Source: Geitlerinema sp. PCC 9228 (GTDB lineage: Bacteria; Cyanobacteriota; Cyanobacteriia; Cyanobacteriales; PCC-9228). Taken from it: a stretch of 32,673 nucleotides of DNA. The DNA is taken from NCBI RefSeq assembly GCF_001870905.1, contig NZ_LNDC01000172.1:1-32673 (forward strand), in the 5' to 3' direction. The position numbers and the translations under genes are program-made. Every line of letters starts with the position of its first letter. Positions within the stretch are counted from its first letter, which is position 1. Under the pieces are notes generated by a model that saw nothing but the letters and a program-made list of their open reading frames with translations, was not told the DNA's origin and searched no databases. Below, piece after piece: positions 23,269-31,950 of the stretch.

Positions 23269-24389
23269 TGCTGGCGGGAAAATCGTGCAGCTAGAGATTC
23301 GATCGCGTGTAGCAAATCCGATTGGTTCCATCCCCGATACAGATGGGCTGCTGCTGCACAACCGCCAGCCCCCATTCCCTCTTTTACATATCCCAACTCG
23401 TAAGCCCGCAGCTGCGGGTAAGCGGAACCAGCAAAACTCAGCTGGCTGGCGAGTAAAGGTACACCACCAAGCATTTGGGCCAGCCCCACCGTATCCGCAC
23501 TGGCATCGGCTACCACCCAGCGTGTTGTGCCCACGACTACCTGTTCTGGTTCCCACTCTATATTCTCAACATCTGCGATCGCACTGGCTAACGCATACAC
23601 GGCCAGCATTTGCGTGCCACCGGCTAACAACACGCCACTGGTGCGACTAGCCGCCAGTGCCATCCCTGCCACCGCAATTTGCATGGGATCGCCCACCGAC
23701 GCCACAATCTCCCAAGGCGAACCCGCATCCAACGCCATCCCCCATTTTTCTTGGGCGGCTGCCAACCCCCGACGGACCACCATTTCTTTTTGACTGTGGT
23801 TGCAGGTGGGATGGCTGCTGTTGATTTTGCCGTAGGCTGCTTTCCCCAAAGCACTCAAAATTGCTAAAGCGGTGGTCGTACCGCCAACAACACACTCGCC
23901 AAGGAGCAAATAGCTATGTTGGGCGGCGAGTTTGCTTCCCCATTGCCATCCTTGGTGGAATAGATGGCGCACAGTTGACATTTCCATGGCTTGAGCGGTG
24001 GTGAGACAGCGAGCTGCTTTCCCATTGAGAGAAATATGGGGAACGGGTAGAGGTTGGGGCAAGCCTGCATCAAATAAGTACAACGGCAACGACAACTGTT
24101 CTACTACTGCCCGAGAGATCAATACCGGCGAGGCACCTGCTGCCAGGGGGGGTAGCGGAAACTGCGGTACTGGATTGGGACCGTGGTAAAGAAATTCCGC
24201 ATCGGCAAGGGCTGTATATTTTCGATCTTCTGGGGTGGCACCGGCCGCGGAAATCCCTTCAATCAATCCCGTGTCGGTAAATCCCAAAACGCATGCAAAG
24301 GCAGGTTGCTTGTCTGCATAGCGATGCAGCCACTGTTGCCCTTGCGCCATGCTGGTATGAACTCGGATCGAATCAAAAAATTGGGCCAT
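23265..24389 (-). CDS. cobT: CobT-family nicotinate-nucleotide phosphoribosyltransferase
   Basis: This 374-residue protein resembles the cyanobacterial/archaeal CobT-like family. It has an N-terminal ACVLGFTDTGLIEGISAAGA, a middle LLLGECVVGGTTTALAILSA, then ASVGDPMQIAVAGMALAAS and LLAGGTQMLAVYALA, and a C-terminal GYVKEGMGAGG. Members transfer phosphoribose from nicotinate mononucleotide to the lower-ligand base of cobamides (5,6-dimethylbenzimidazole or adenine). The family is more distant from enterobacterial CobT, so the exact base is open. It is a single gene, not near the riboswitch at 7591, and has no riboswitch of its own in the 250 bp upstream. ATG 24389 gives the natural N-terminus. 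Confidence 0.8.
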   Translation of the reverse strand: MAQFFDSIRVHTSMAQGQQWLHRYADKQPAFACVLGFTDTGLIEGISAAGATPEDRKYTALADAEFLYHGPNPVPQFPLPPLAAGASPVLISRAVVEQLSLPLYLFDAGLPQPLPVPHISLNGKAARCLTTAQAMEMSTVRHLFHQGWQWGSKLAAQHSYLLLGECVVGGTTTALAILSALGKAAYGKINSSHPTCNHSQKEMVVRRGLAAAQEKWGMALDAGSPWEIVASVGDPMQIAVAGMALAASRTSGVLLAGGTQMLAVYALASAIADVENIEWEPEQVVVGTTRWVVADASADTVGLAQMLGGVPLLASQLSFAGSAYPQLRAYELGYVKEGMGAGGCAAAAHLYRGWNQSDLLHAIESLAARFSRQH

Positions 24390-24642
24390 CTCAATTCCAC
24401 TATAGAGCCAGGGATAAATTGTAAATTTCTCTCAAAAAGCCAGTTCTGGAAGCACGGTTGTCCAATGCGATCGCCAACAACTCTTAAAAATTTGTAATGA
24501 ATTTTCTCAGCAAATCGGACTAACGTAGCGTAGTAGTAGGGGCAATAGCTTCCCCGACACCTGCCAAAGGGGGTTCGCCCTCCCCATAGCTTTTTGGATC
24601 AACCGTAGCTCGTCGTCCACCTATAAAGTAGAGAAATTTAAC

Positions 24643-25359
24643 ATGACTTGTAACCTAGCAGCTCAATTACGTGAAGGCACTAAGAAATCCCATACTATGG
24701 CAGAAAACGTGGGATTTGTCAAATGTTTCTTAAAAGGTGTCGTTGAAAAAAATTCCTATCGCAAGTTGGTGGCGAACCTGTATTTTGTCTACGCCGCCAT
24801 GGAAGAAGAGTTCCAACGCCATCAAAATCATCCCATTGTCTCCCAAATTTACTATCCCGAACTCAACCGCAAAGAAAGCCTAGAAGAAGACTTAAGCTTC
24901 TACTACGGTTCCAATTGGCAAGAAGAGGTCAAACCTTCTAAAGCCGCCCAAGAATACATAGCCCGCATTCGGGAAGTTTCCCAGCAAGACCCGGAACTGC
25001 TCATTGCCCACGCCTATACCCGCTACCTAGGCGATCTGTCTGGGGGGCAAATTCTGAAGAAAATGGCCATGCGCGGTATGAATCTATCCGACGGTCAGGG
25101 CACGTCTTTCTATGAGTTTGACCAAATCGAAGATGAGAAGGCGTTTAAGGCGACCTACCGCAACGCGATGGATAGTTTGCCCTTCGACCAAAGTCAGGTA
25201 GACAAGGTGGTGGATGAAGCCAATTATGCCTTCAAACTGAATATGAATCTGTTTAAAGAATTGGAAGGCAATTTGGTGAAAGCCATCGGGCAAATGCTGT
25301 TCAATACCATTACCCGCCGCCGTTCCCGCGGCAGCACCGAATTTGCTACTGCTGAGTAG
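24643..25359 (+). CDS. ho1: Haem oxygenase (biliverdin-producing)
   Basis: This 238-residue soluble enzyme opens haem with oxygen and ferredoxin-derived electrons to give biliverdin IX-alpha, CO and iron. Biliverdin is the precursor of phycocyanobilin and so of phycobilisome pigments. The proximal haem ligand is His17 in TKKSHTMAENVGFVK. The distal helix is YTRYLGDLSGGQILKKMAMR with the Gly pair that kinks over the haem. The length matches cyanobacterial HO1. The upstream 250 bp contain G/C-rich hairpins (near 24540-24595) and TATAAAG at about 24621, just before the gene. It is transcribed alone; downstream lies the tnpB-less IS derivative. Confidence 0.95.
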   Translation: MTCNLAAQLREGTKKSHTMAENVGFVKCFLKGVVEKNSYRKLVANLYFVYAAMEEEFQRHQNHPIVSQIYYPELNRKESLEEDLSFYYGSNWQEEVKPSKAAQEYIARIREVSQQDPELLIAHAYTRYLGDLSGGQILKKMAMRGMNLSDGQGTSFYEFDQIEDEKAFKATYRNAMDSLPFDQSQVDKVVDEANYAFKLNMNLFKELEGNLVKAIGQMLFNTITRRRSRGSTEFATAE

Positions 25360-25392
25360 TTCCCTTTAGTAAAAACGCTTGCACTGAAAGAC

Positions 25393-25557
25393 GGGAGCTT
25401 GAAAGCCCTGCCTCTTTTCCCACAGGGAGGAAAAGCGACCTGTGCGGCGATCGCCGCCGTCAAAAATGTGCTACAATAACATTCGTCGCGAATCCATCTA
25501 GGCACACCCAAGGGAGGGGGAGGGGGAATCTCATGAATGGAATTCGTGAGAGGGTCA
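25393..25557 (+). mobile_element. tnpB-less IS200/IS605 derivative (copy C)
   Basis: The left end (25393-25465) begins GGGAGCTTGAAAGCCCTG and carries GCGGCG-at-CGCCGC, here itself containing GCGATCGC. The right end has CTCATGAAT-gga-ATTCGTGAG (25530-25550) followed by AGGGTCAA. Both ends align with copy B (21489-22335), including a shared AGGCACACCC before the right end, but only about 60 bp lie between them. Such palindrome-bearing miniature derivatives of IS200/IS605 elements could be moved in trans by a TnpA elsewhere. Confidence 0.75.
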
Positions 25558-25581
25558 ATGCTACCATCTAAGTAATGAAAG

Positions 25582-25609
25582 GCCACGCAACCGCTACGGA
25601 TTGCGTGGC
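25582..25609 (+). other. Perfect 9-bp hairpin upstream of queE
   Basis: GCCACGCAA (25582-25590) pairs perfectly with TTGCGTGGC (25601-25609) around a 10-nt loop, 24 bp before the queE start. No T-run follows. Its position in the probable 5' leader suggests either an RNA control element or the 3' boundary of the adjacent mobile element. It lacks the A-rich tail expected for a preQ1 riboswitch. Confidence 0.45.
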
Positions 25610-25633
25610 AAATTGTATTATCTCTTGCTCGTT

Positions 25634-26260
25634 ATGACTTCTTCGGCGATCGCTTCCCCAACGCCAACCAACTATCCCGTGGTGGAAACCTTTGCCTCTA
25701 TCCAAGGGGAGGGAGCATTTAGTGGTACCAGCGCCTTTTTTATTCGTTTGGGCGGCTGTGATGTGGGTTGTTGGTTTTGCGATACCAAAGAATCTTGGAA
25801 TCCCAAACGCCACCCGCAGATGGCTGCTGGAGATTTGGTACGAGATGCGGTGGCGGCAAAACCGGCGATTGTGGTGGTGACGGGTGGGGAACCGCTGATG
25901 CACGATCTGTTGCCACTGACCCATTCGTTGCGCCAAGCCGGATTGCCGGTGCATTTGGAAACATCCGGTGCCCATCCCTTTACTGGGAGTTTTGATTGGG
26001 TAACGCTCTCGCCGAAACGGTTTAAACCGCCAGTTGGGGAAATTTATCCCCACGTCAGCGAATTGAAAGTGGTGGTTGCCGGTTGTGAAGATTTAGAATG
26101 GGCCGAACAAGAAGCAGCGAAAGTTAATAAATCGACTCGTTTGTATTTGCAGCCGGAATGGGAAACGTCTGGGAGCGAACAGTTGGTGTTTGATTATGTA
26201 TTAGAGCATCCCCAATGGCGGGTAAGCCTGCAAATCCATAAATTTTTGCAAGTGCGATGA
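25634..26260 (+). CDS. queE: 7-carboxy-7-deazaguanine synthase
   Basis: This 208-residue radical-SAM enzyme converts 6-carboxytetrahydropterin to 7-carboxy-7-deazaguanine, the ring-contraction step toward preQ0 and queuosine. The iron-sulfur cluster motif is CDVGCWFC (Cys42, 46 and 49, the CX3CX2C form), preceded by the typical [24 protein letters not shown]-binding [10 protein letters not shown] and LETSGAHP follow. ATG 25634 is used because an upstream TTG (25601) lies in the hairpin. The stop overlaps the queC start (ATGA), indicating translational coupling. The product is the direct substrate of QueC, encoded next. Confidence 0.93.
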   Translation: MTSSAIASPTPTNYPVVETFASIQGEGAFSGTSAFFIRLGGCDVGCWFCDTKESWNPKRHPQMAAGDLVRDAVAAKPAIVVVTGGEPLMHDLLPLTHSLRQAGLPVHLETSGAHPFTGSFDWVTLSPKRFKPPVGEIYPHVSELKVVVAGCEDLEWAEQEAAKVNKSTRLYLQPEWETSGSEQLVFDYVLEHPQWRVSLQIHKFLQVR

Positions 26261-26955
26261 AACCACGTGCGGTTGTTTTACTTTCTGGCGGATTGGATTC
26301 GGCGACTTCGGCGGCTCAAGCGATCGCCGATGGGTATGAAGCGATCGCGCTGTCTTTTCGCTACGGTCAGCGCCACGAACGAGAACTGGAAGCTGCCAAC
26401 ACCATCGCCCAGCATTTGGGGATGGAAAAACATTATACGGTGGATGTGCCCATCGGTCAGTGGGGCGGTTCTTCCCTCACCGAAGCCAACCAGGAGATTC
26501 CCACCGAAGGGGTCAATCCCAACGCCATTCCTTCGACTTATGTTCCTGGGCGCAATACGGTGTTTATCGCGATCGCCCTTTCCCTCGCCGAAGCCGTTGC
26601 CGCCGAGACTATTTATTTAGGTATCAACGCCATCGATTATTCTGGCTATCCTGATTGTCGCCCTGAATATCTAGAAGCCATGCAAAAAGTAGCGGGGCTA
26701 TCTTCTAAAGTCGGGGTAGAAGGCAAACCACCTAAATTGGTCGCGCCGTTGGTACGGGATAGCAAAGCCGATATTGTGCGCCGCGCCCTGCAATTGGGAG
26801 TTCCCATCGCCGAAACTTGGTCTTGCTATCAAGGGGGAGAACAACCCTGTGGCGTGTGCGATTCCTGTCGCCTGCGCGATCGCGCTTTAATCGAAGCTGG
26901 CGTTGAAGAGTTGGCAACGCCTACGGGAAGACAGTTATATGCCGAACCAGGATAG
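26257..26955 (+). CDS. queC: 7-cyano-7-deazaguanine (preQ0) synthase
   Basis: This 232-residue enzyme uses ATP and ammonia to turn 7-carboxy-7-deazaguanine into preQ0. The PP-loop is [12 protein letters not shown] (residues 8-19). The C-terminal zinc site is [15 protein letters not shown], with Cys at about 190, 198, 201 and 204. [15 protein letters not shown] is the conserved family block. Its start overlaps the queE stop by four bases and its end overlaps the tilS start by 17 bases, so all three are probably made from one message. Length is normal. Confidence 0.95.
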   Translation: MKPRAVVLLSGGLDSATSAAQAIADGYEAIALSFRYGQRHERELEAANTIAQHLGMEKHYTVDVPIGQWGGSSLTEANQEIPTEGVNPNAIPSTYVPGRNTVFIAIALSLAEAVAAETIYLGINAIDYSGYPDCRPEYLEAMQKVAGLSSKVGVEGKPPKLVAPLVRDSKADIVRRALQLGVPIAETWSCYQGGEQPCGVCDSCRLRDRALIEAGVEELATPTGRQLYAEPG

Positions 26956-27937
26956 CTGGACCCTCCTGCACGCACAAATCCACCAAACGTTACGAGAAAA
27001 ACAGTTATTGCCCCGCCGCCAGAGCGTTTTGATAGCGGTTTCTGGCGGTCAAGATTCCCTATGTTTGGCGAAGTTGCTGTGGGATTTGCAACCGAAATGG
27101 GAATGGCAGTTGGGAATTGCCCACTGCGACCACCGCTGGCATACAGATGCGGGAATGGCGGAACATGTGGAAGCGATCGCCAATCAGTGGCAGTTGCCTT
27201 TTTATATCAAAGTAGCCCCAACGGGGGGCAGCCACACCATCAATCTCCAGAGCGAAGCGGCAGCGAGAAAATGGCGTTACCAAGCGCTAACGGAAATGGC
27301 GATCGAGGTGGGTTATGGTTATTTGGTGGTGGCTCATACCCTCAGCGATCGCGCCGAAACGCTGCTGTACAATTTAATGCGGGGAGCAGGTGCCGATGGA
27401 TTGCAGGCGCTCACCTGGCAGCGGTTTTTACAACCAAACCTACAATTGGTGCGTCCTTTGTTGGAGATTTCTCGCCAACAAACAGGAGACTTCTGCCGCC
27501 AGATGGGGTTGCCGGTTTGGGAAGACCCGCAAAACGAAAATTGGCAGTACGCTCGCCCGCGCATTCGCCACCAGTTACTGCCCTATTTGCAAACCCATTT
27601 CAATCCCAAGGTGGAACAATCCCTGGCACAAACCGCAGAATTGCTACGTGCGGATGTGGCGTATTTAGAAACCGCCGCCCGAGATTTGCGCCAGCGCGCC
27701 CTATACCAGCACAATACCTTCGACCGCCAGATTTTACAAAAAGCTCCTTTGGCGCTCCAACGGCGTGCTTTGCGTCAATTCTTACAAGATATGCTGCCCC
27801 ACACCCCTCGTTTCGAGCATGTGGAGAAGCTGGTGGCTTTAATTAATGCTCCCAACCGTTCCCGTACCGATCCTTTTCCTGGAGGTGCGATCGCAGAAGT
27901 TTCTGGCAATTGGATTTTGTGGCAAGAAGCACAGTGA
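26939..27937 (+). CDS. tilS: tRNA(Ile)-lysidine synthetase
   Basis: This 332-residue enzyme attaches lysine to C34 of the CAU-anticodon isoleucine tRNA using ATP, changing both its codon reading and its charging. The PP-loop is [18 protein letters not shown] (SGGQDS at 35-40). Other family blocks are [50 protein letters not shown] and [15 protein letters not shown]. It is shorter than E. coli TilS, lacking most C-terminal domains, as is common in cyanobacteria. ATG 26939 lies inside the queC end; an upstream alternative at 26903 has no merit. The stop is 82 bp from the convergent hmpF stop. Confidence 0.93.
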   Translation: MPNQDSWTLLHAQIHQTLREKQLLPRRQSVLIAVSGGQDSLCLAKLLWDLQPKWEWQLGIAHCDHRWHTDAGMAEHVEAIANQWQLPFYIKVAPTGGSHTINLQSEAAARKWRYQALTEMAIEVGYGYLVVAHTLSDRAETLLYNLMRGAGADGLQALTWQRFLQPNLQLVRPLLEISRQQTGDFCRQMGLPVWEDPQNENWQYARPRIRHQLLPYLQTHFNPKVEQSLAQTAELLRADVAYLETAARDLRQRALYQHNTFDRQILQKAPLALQRRALRQFLQDMLPHTPRFEHVEKLVALINAPNRSRTDPFPGGAIAEVSGNWILWQEAQ

Positions 27938-28019
27938 GGAGTGTACCGAGCTTACCGAGCGTGGGAGATCCAATTGGTTGTTCGATCCGACGCTCCGACG
28001 CTCCCATCCTCTCTAAAAT

Positions 28020-29753
28020 CTAATTCCCCAAATCTTGCACGGTTCGCTGCAACTCTGCAATTGACTGCAACTGATAGTCTCCCGTTTCCTGAACTTGGTT
28101 CAAAGCGCGAATGGCACTTTCTAGTTGGGAACGGAGTTGGTTGAGGGCGTCTTGTATGGGTTGTAGGATTTCGCGATATAGGTTGACGCGACCCCAAATT
28201 TGGGCAACGGCGATGCTTTGTTCGTGCCACTGCTGGCGCATTTGGTCCAGTTCGTTTTGGAGTTCTTGATGCTCTTGTTCTTGATGGGCGATCGCGTCTT
28301 CAGCTTGTTGGATGCCGGAGCGCATATTTTCTACTTCTGCTTCCAAATTTTTGGATTCTTGCTCTTGTTCCTGACGCTGTTCGTCAAGGCGTCGCAAAAT
28401 GGGACCCAAGTCGATTTTCTTTTCCACCGGCTTCATGTCGGGATTGCCCAGCCGTCGCCACAGAACTTCTTGGTGTTGGGCTAAAATTTCCTGTCTTTCC
28501 CGCAAATTGCGACGCTGACCGACTAGGGTTTCGTTGAGCATTTGGTAGTGGTCTTGTTCGTCGGCGAGTTCGGTTTCGAGGCGATCGCGTTCGTCGTTGC
28601 TGCCAGCTTGTTCTAGCTGCTGTTGGAGCTGGGAAATGGTGTCTCGTTCCAGATTTAATTCCTCTTCCTGGTCGTTGACAAACCGTGACATGCGTTCCAA
28701 CTCTTGCTGCAACTGCTGTACTTTGCCTTGGATTTCCTCCAAAGACATATTTTCCAGCTCCGCCATATCCACCCGTTCGCTAATATTGACTTCGTCGGTG
28801 GTTTCTACGAGTTGGAAAATTTGCTGGTATAGTTCTTCTTGATTGCGCAGCTGGTTGGCAGCGCTTTGAGCGTATTCCTGTTTGATATGTAGGGTTTCGC
28901 GCTGTACTCGCAGGGCACTGCGGGCATTTTCTAAGGAATCTTGGGATTGGCGTAGCTCTTCTACTTTTTTGTCAATTTCCCCTTGCAAGCGATCGACTTC
29001 TGCCTGTTGCTGTTCGGCTTGAGCTTGTTGGTTTTCCAGGTCTTGCCAGTAGCCGTCGAGAAGGGATTGGTGGCTGTCAACCCCATTGAGGGCTTCGTTC
29101 ACCGCTTCGCGTACCGTGTCGGTGGGGGCAACCGCGCCGGAGATTTGATTGAGTAGCTCTTGGATGCGCTGGACTTGTTCGCTATTTAACGACGATGCCT
29201 GTTGCAGGTGCTGTTGTTGTTCTTGCAGCTGGCGTTTTTCGGCTTCAATGCGTTTGGCGGCTTCGTCGAGTTCTTTTTGTCGCCTTTGGGCTTCTTCCTG
29301 GAGTTGCTGGGCCTGTTGCTGGGCGTTTTCAATTTCTTGGCGCTGTGCCTGTAGTTGCTCTACCTCCTGCTGCATTTGCTCCAGTTCTTCCCGCCGCGCT
29401 TCCATTTCGGCTTCGCGACGGTTGAGTTCCTGGCTTTGGAAGGTGAGCGACTGTTTCCACTGCTCGATTTCTTCTTCTTGGTTTTTATATTTTTCTTGGA
29501 GGCGGGAGAAATTTTGGAGGATGCTGACCAATCCCCGCCCGGCTTCTTGGGGGGGTTTTTTGATGCGATCGTTACTATCTAGCTCGACTAGAACCAGCGC
29601 TCCCGAGTTGAATCCGTTTGCTTCCTCTGCTGGTATGGGATTTTTGTTGACTGCATTCCAGCTTTGCTCGCCACGCTGACAAGCAAGAAGCTTTAACTGG
29701 GCTTTACCGCCAAAAACGCCCTTACTTTTCTGTACTTCCGCTAGATACAACAC
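28020..29753 (-). CDS. hmpF: Pilus motility taxis protein HmpF
   Basis: This 577-residue cytoplasmic protein has a short N-terminal globular domain (LYLAEVQKSKGVFGGKAQLK through ANGFNSGALVLVELDSNDRI, about residues 1-80). A very long Gln/Glu/Arg-rich coiled coil follows (about 95-480), and the C-terminus is helical. The N-terminal domain plus coiled coil identifies HmpF, which in filamentous cyanobacteria is needed for type IV pilus-driven motility and localises to cell poles or junctions. The start is GTG 29753 (or TTG 29750) because the family begins M-LYLAEVQ and GAGGA lies upstream; an in-frame ATG at 29846 adds 31 unlikely residues. The gene is alone, convergent with tilS. Confidence 0.85.
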   Translation of the reverse strand: MLYLAEVQKSKGVFGGKAQLKLLACQRGEQSWNAVNKNPIPAEEANGFNSGALVLVELDSNDRIKKPPQEAGRGLVSILQNFSRLQEKYKNQEEEIEQWKQSLTFQSQELNRREAEMEARREELEQMQQEVEQLQAQRQEIENAQQQAQQLQEEAQRRQKELDEAAKRIEAEKRQLQEQQQHLQQASSLNSEQVQRIQELLNQISGAVAPTDTVREAVNEALNGVDSHQSLLDGYWQDLENQQAQAEQQQAEVDRLQGEIDKKVEELRQSQDSLENARSALRVQRETLHIKQEYAQSAANQLRNQEELYQQIFQLVETTDEVNISERVDMAELENMSLEEIQGKVQQLQQELERMSRFVNDQEEELNLERDTISQLQQQLEQAGSNDERDRLETELADEQDHYQMLNETLVGQRRNLRERQEILAQHQEVLWRRLGNPDMKPVEKKIDLGPILRRLDEQRQEQEQESKNLEAEVENMRSGIQQAEDAIAHQEQEHQELQNELDQMRQQWHEQSIAVAQIWGRVNLYREILQPIQDALNQLRSQLESAIRALNQVQETGDYQLQSIAELQRTVQDLGN

Positions 29754-30355
29754 GCCTAATATTCCTCGCCTGTGACGTTCTTTATGGTGGGGATTGTCCC
29801 ATTTGTCGGTAAGCGGACTAGCGTCCCTTGTCAACCAAGTTGTCAAGTGCAGCTATTTTTGGTGCCCCCCTAGCCACCTCCAAGCCAAATTCCTGAGAGA
29901 GGAACCACTGGGTGTGTTGGCTTCTACTTGCGATTGTTAGCGGGAATCGAAACAGACAACAAGGGCACGGGGGCTCGTCAGATGGCCCAAACTCCCTGCT
30001 TGGTTGGATAGGGGAGGCGCGGATGCCAATCGAGACTCTGGCTGTGGCGATCGCGGGGGAGCGATCCGAGAGAGTCGTTTCTACTTTATCCACCCATTCA
30101 GTATAGTCAATCTTGAGCGCGATCGTCATGGATGTGGGCACACCCAATGTCTGAGCAGGCAGGGATAGCCAGTGGGAGGGACGCCCACGTACTGGTTCGG
30201 CATCCTAGTTTATTGTTCCACAATTTGGGAATGGCTATCGCAGCAAAATACTAGAAATTGTTGGTTTGCCGATCGCAGCGAAGACGATGGCTGCTTGCCA
30301 CAGAGGTCTCAGTCATGGTAAGATGATCGATTGTGTTATTAAAGTACGCTTGACC
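29754..30355. other. Divergent intergenic region between hmpF and rpmI
   Basis: About 600 bp without a convincing gene. A minus-strand frame at 29818-30147 has no family signature. A TGGG/CCCA hairpin lies near 30171-30187. Promoters for hmpF and for the ribosomal protein operon must be here, but no clear -35/-10 pair was identified. No infC is present upstream of rpmI. Confidence 0.4.
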
Positions 30356-30559
30356 ATGCCAAAAACCAAAGTAAAGACTCGCAAAGCTGCTGCCAAGCGT
30401 TTTCGAGCCACTGGAAGTGGTAAAATCGTACGTCGCAAAGCGTTCAAAAGCCACTTGCTCAAGCACAAAAAATCCGTACGCAAGCGTCGTTTGTCCAAGC
30501 CGGCCTTGGTCCACAAAACCGATGAGGACAACGTACGGAAAATGATGCCGTATCTATAG
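30356..30559 (+). CDS. rpmI: 50S ribosomal protein L35
   Basis: This 67-residue, strongly basic protein starts [20 protein letters not shown] and continues with [16 protein letters not shown], the standard bacterial L35 pattern. It binds 23S rRNA in the large subunit. The start at ATG 30356 gives the standard N-terminus; an upstream in-frame start at 30266 is rejected. rplT follows 59 bp downstream, the usual order, although infC is not upstream. The ribosome-binding site is weak. Confidence 0.97.
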   Translation: MPKTKVKTRKAAAKRFRATGSGKIVRRKAFKSHLLKHKKSVRKRRLSKPALVHKTDEDNVRKMMPYL

Positions 30560-30618
30560 GGCGCTTGCGGCACCAGTTCACGTGCACAAAGCATTGAAAT
30601 TTTAGGATGGGATCAACC

Positions 30619-30972
30619 ATGACCAGAGTAAAACGCGGCAACGTAGCTCGCAAACGCCGCAAAAAGATTCTCAAACTCGCCAAAGGATTTCGCGGCGGCA
30701 ACTCGAAGCTATTTCGCACCGCCAACCAGCGCGTCATGCGGGCGCTGTCTTATGCCTATGCCGACCGGCGTCGGCGCAAGCGCAATTTCCGTCGCTTGTG
30801 GATTACCCGCATCAATGCGGCCGCCAGGCAAAATGGTATGAGTTACAGCCGCCTCGTAGATGGCTTGCGCAAAGCCAATATCCAGCTCAACCGGAAAATG
30901 CTGGCACAGATGGCGGTCATGGATCCGGAAAGCTTCCGCCAAGTGGTGCAAGTCGCCAGCCAAAGCAAATAA
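30619..30972 (+). CDS. rplT: 50S ribosomal protein L20
   Basis: This 117-residue basic protein has the canonical sequence [20 protein letters not shown], then [20 protein letters not shown] and [20 protein letters not shown]. It binds 23S rRNA early in large-subunit assembly and in many bacteria represses its own operon. ATG 30619 is the conserved start with AGGATGG upstream; an ATG at 30607 would add four residues. It is co-directional with rpmI and with the solute-binding protein gene that starts about 15 bp later. Confidence 0.97.
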   Translation: MTRVKRGNVARKRRKKILKLAKGFRGGNSKLFRTANQRVMRALSYAYADRRRRKRNFRRLWITRINAAARQNGMSYSRLVDGLRKANIQLNRKMLAQMAVMDPESFRQVVQVASQSK

Positions 30973-30986
30973 GGGAACCTGCGAAG

Positions 30987-31877
30987 GTGTTGACCGGGCG
31001 CGCGAAATTGGGACATCAAAAAATCGGGGTAGGAGTGTTCCTATCCCGAGTTGTTTTTCCCCGTGGGGGCATTGCCATCGTTCAGATGGCGATCGCGTTG
31101 GTGGTGGGCATCGGCGATGGCAGGCATGGGGTAGAAGCAGCAGAATGGAAAGAGATCCAAAAGCGGGGATATTTAATTGTCGCGGTCAAAGAGAATCTCC
31201 GGCCGTTGGGATTTCGTAACGCCCAAGGGGAATTGCAAGGATTTGAAATCGATATTGCCAAACGGCTAGCCGAGCGATTGTTGGGGAGTGCCGAAGCAGT
31301 GCGGTGGTTACCTGTAAGCAACCAACAGCGGTTGGCTGTGGTTTTGCGCGGTGAAGCCGACATGGCGATCGCCCACGTAACCGCTACAGAAATGCGATCG
31401 CGGGTGGTGAGCTTCAGCCTCCCCTATTACGTAGACGGTGCCGCAGCAGTAGTCAAAGACCCCACCATAGACAGCTGGCAAGAACTATCAGAAGCCACCA
31501 TTGGCGTTTTAGCGGGTTCGAGTACCGCAGCGACAGTGAAATATTTTTATCCCGAGGTGACGCTAAAAAAAGTAGATTCCTACCAAGCCGGGCGATCGCT
31601 GTTGGTAGCCGGACAAGCCGATGCGTTCGCCGCCGATATGAGCATTTTGGCAGGCTGGGCACAAACCGACCCCCAGGTAAGTCTGCTATCACAACGCCTA
31701 TCCGCCCAACCCATTGCCGTGGTGATACCCAAAGGATTGCAGTATCAACCCTTACGCCAACAGATCGATCGAGCCATTCGCGAATGGTGGGAAAGTGGCT
31801 GGCTGCGTTCGCGCGCCCAACACTGGCAAGTGCCTTTTAGCGACTGGCGCAAATTGTGGGAAGATCGACTAAGATAA
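30987..31877 (+). CDS. Amino-acid-type ABC transporter substrate-binding protein
   Basis: This protein of about 296 residues has an N-terminal hydrophobic segment (GGIAIVQMAIALVVGIG, about residues 27-43) that looks like a long signal peptide or anchor. A family 3 solute-binding domain follows: KRGYLIVAVKENLRPLGFRN, GFEIDIAKRLAERLLG, VSNQQRLAVVLRGEADMAIA, FSLPYYVDGAAAVV and IGVLAGSSTAATV. Such proteins deliver amino acids or related molecules to an ABC importer. No permease or ATPase is adjacent. The start is uncertain: GTG 30987 (or TTG 30990), 15 bp after rplT, is preferred because frames upstream lie within rplT; an ATG at 31086 would shorten the signal region. Confidence 0.8.
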   Translation: MLTGRAKLGHQKIGVGVFLSRVVFPRGGIAIVQMAIALVVGIGDGRHGVEAAEWKEIQKRGYLIVAVKENLRPLGFRNAQGELQGFEIDIAKRLAERLLGSAEAVRWLPVSNQQRLAVVLRGEADMAIAHVTATEMRSRVVSFSLPYYVDGAAAVVKDPTIDSWQELSEATIGVLAGSSTAATVKYFYPEVTLKKVDSYQAGRSLLVAGQADAFAADMSILAGWAQTDPQVSLLSQRLSAQPIAVVIPKGLQYQPLRQQIDRAIREWWESGWLRSRAQHWQVPFSDWRKLWEDRLR

Positions 31878-31950
31878 CAGCCACACACCGGTTGTTTTGC
31901 ATTTCTTATCGCAGCAGTTTGTTTTTAAATTATCTGACGGTGGAATATCT

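Noticed and set aside
25582-25609. preQ1 riboswitch before queE
   Set aside because: The gene context is right, but the A-rich segment that must pair into the loop is absent and the loop sequence does not fit the preQ1-I consensus.
27938-28019. tRNA gene or strong bidirectional terminator between tilS and hmpF
   Set aside because: A TTCGATCC stretch resembles a T-loop, but no cloverleaf can be formed; repeated CGACGCTC units give only weak, long-loop pairings.
29818-30147. 109-residue minus-strand frame between hmpF and rpmI
   Set aside because: It has no family signature and irregular composition, and overlaps the likely promoter region of hmpF.
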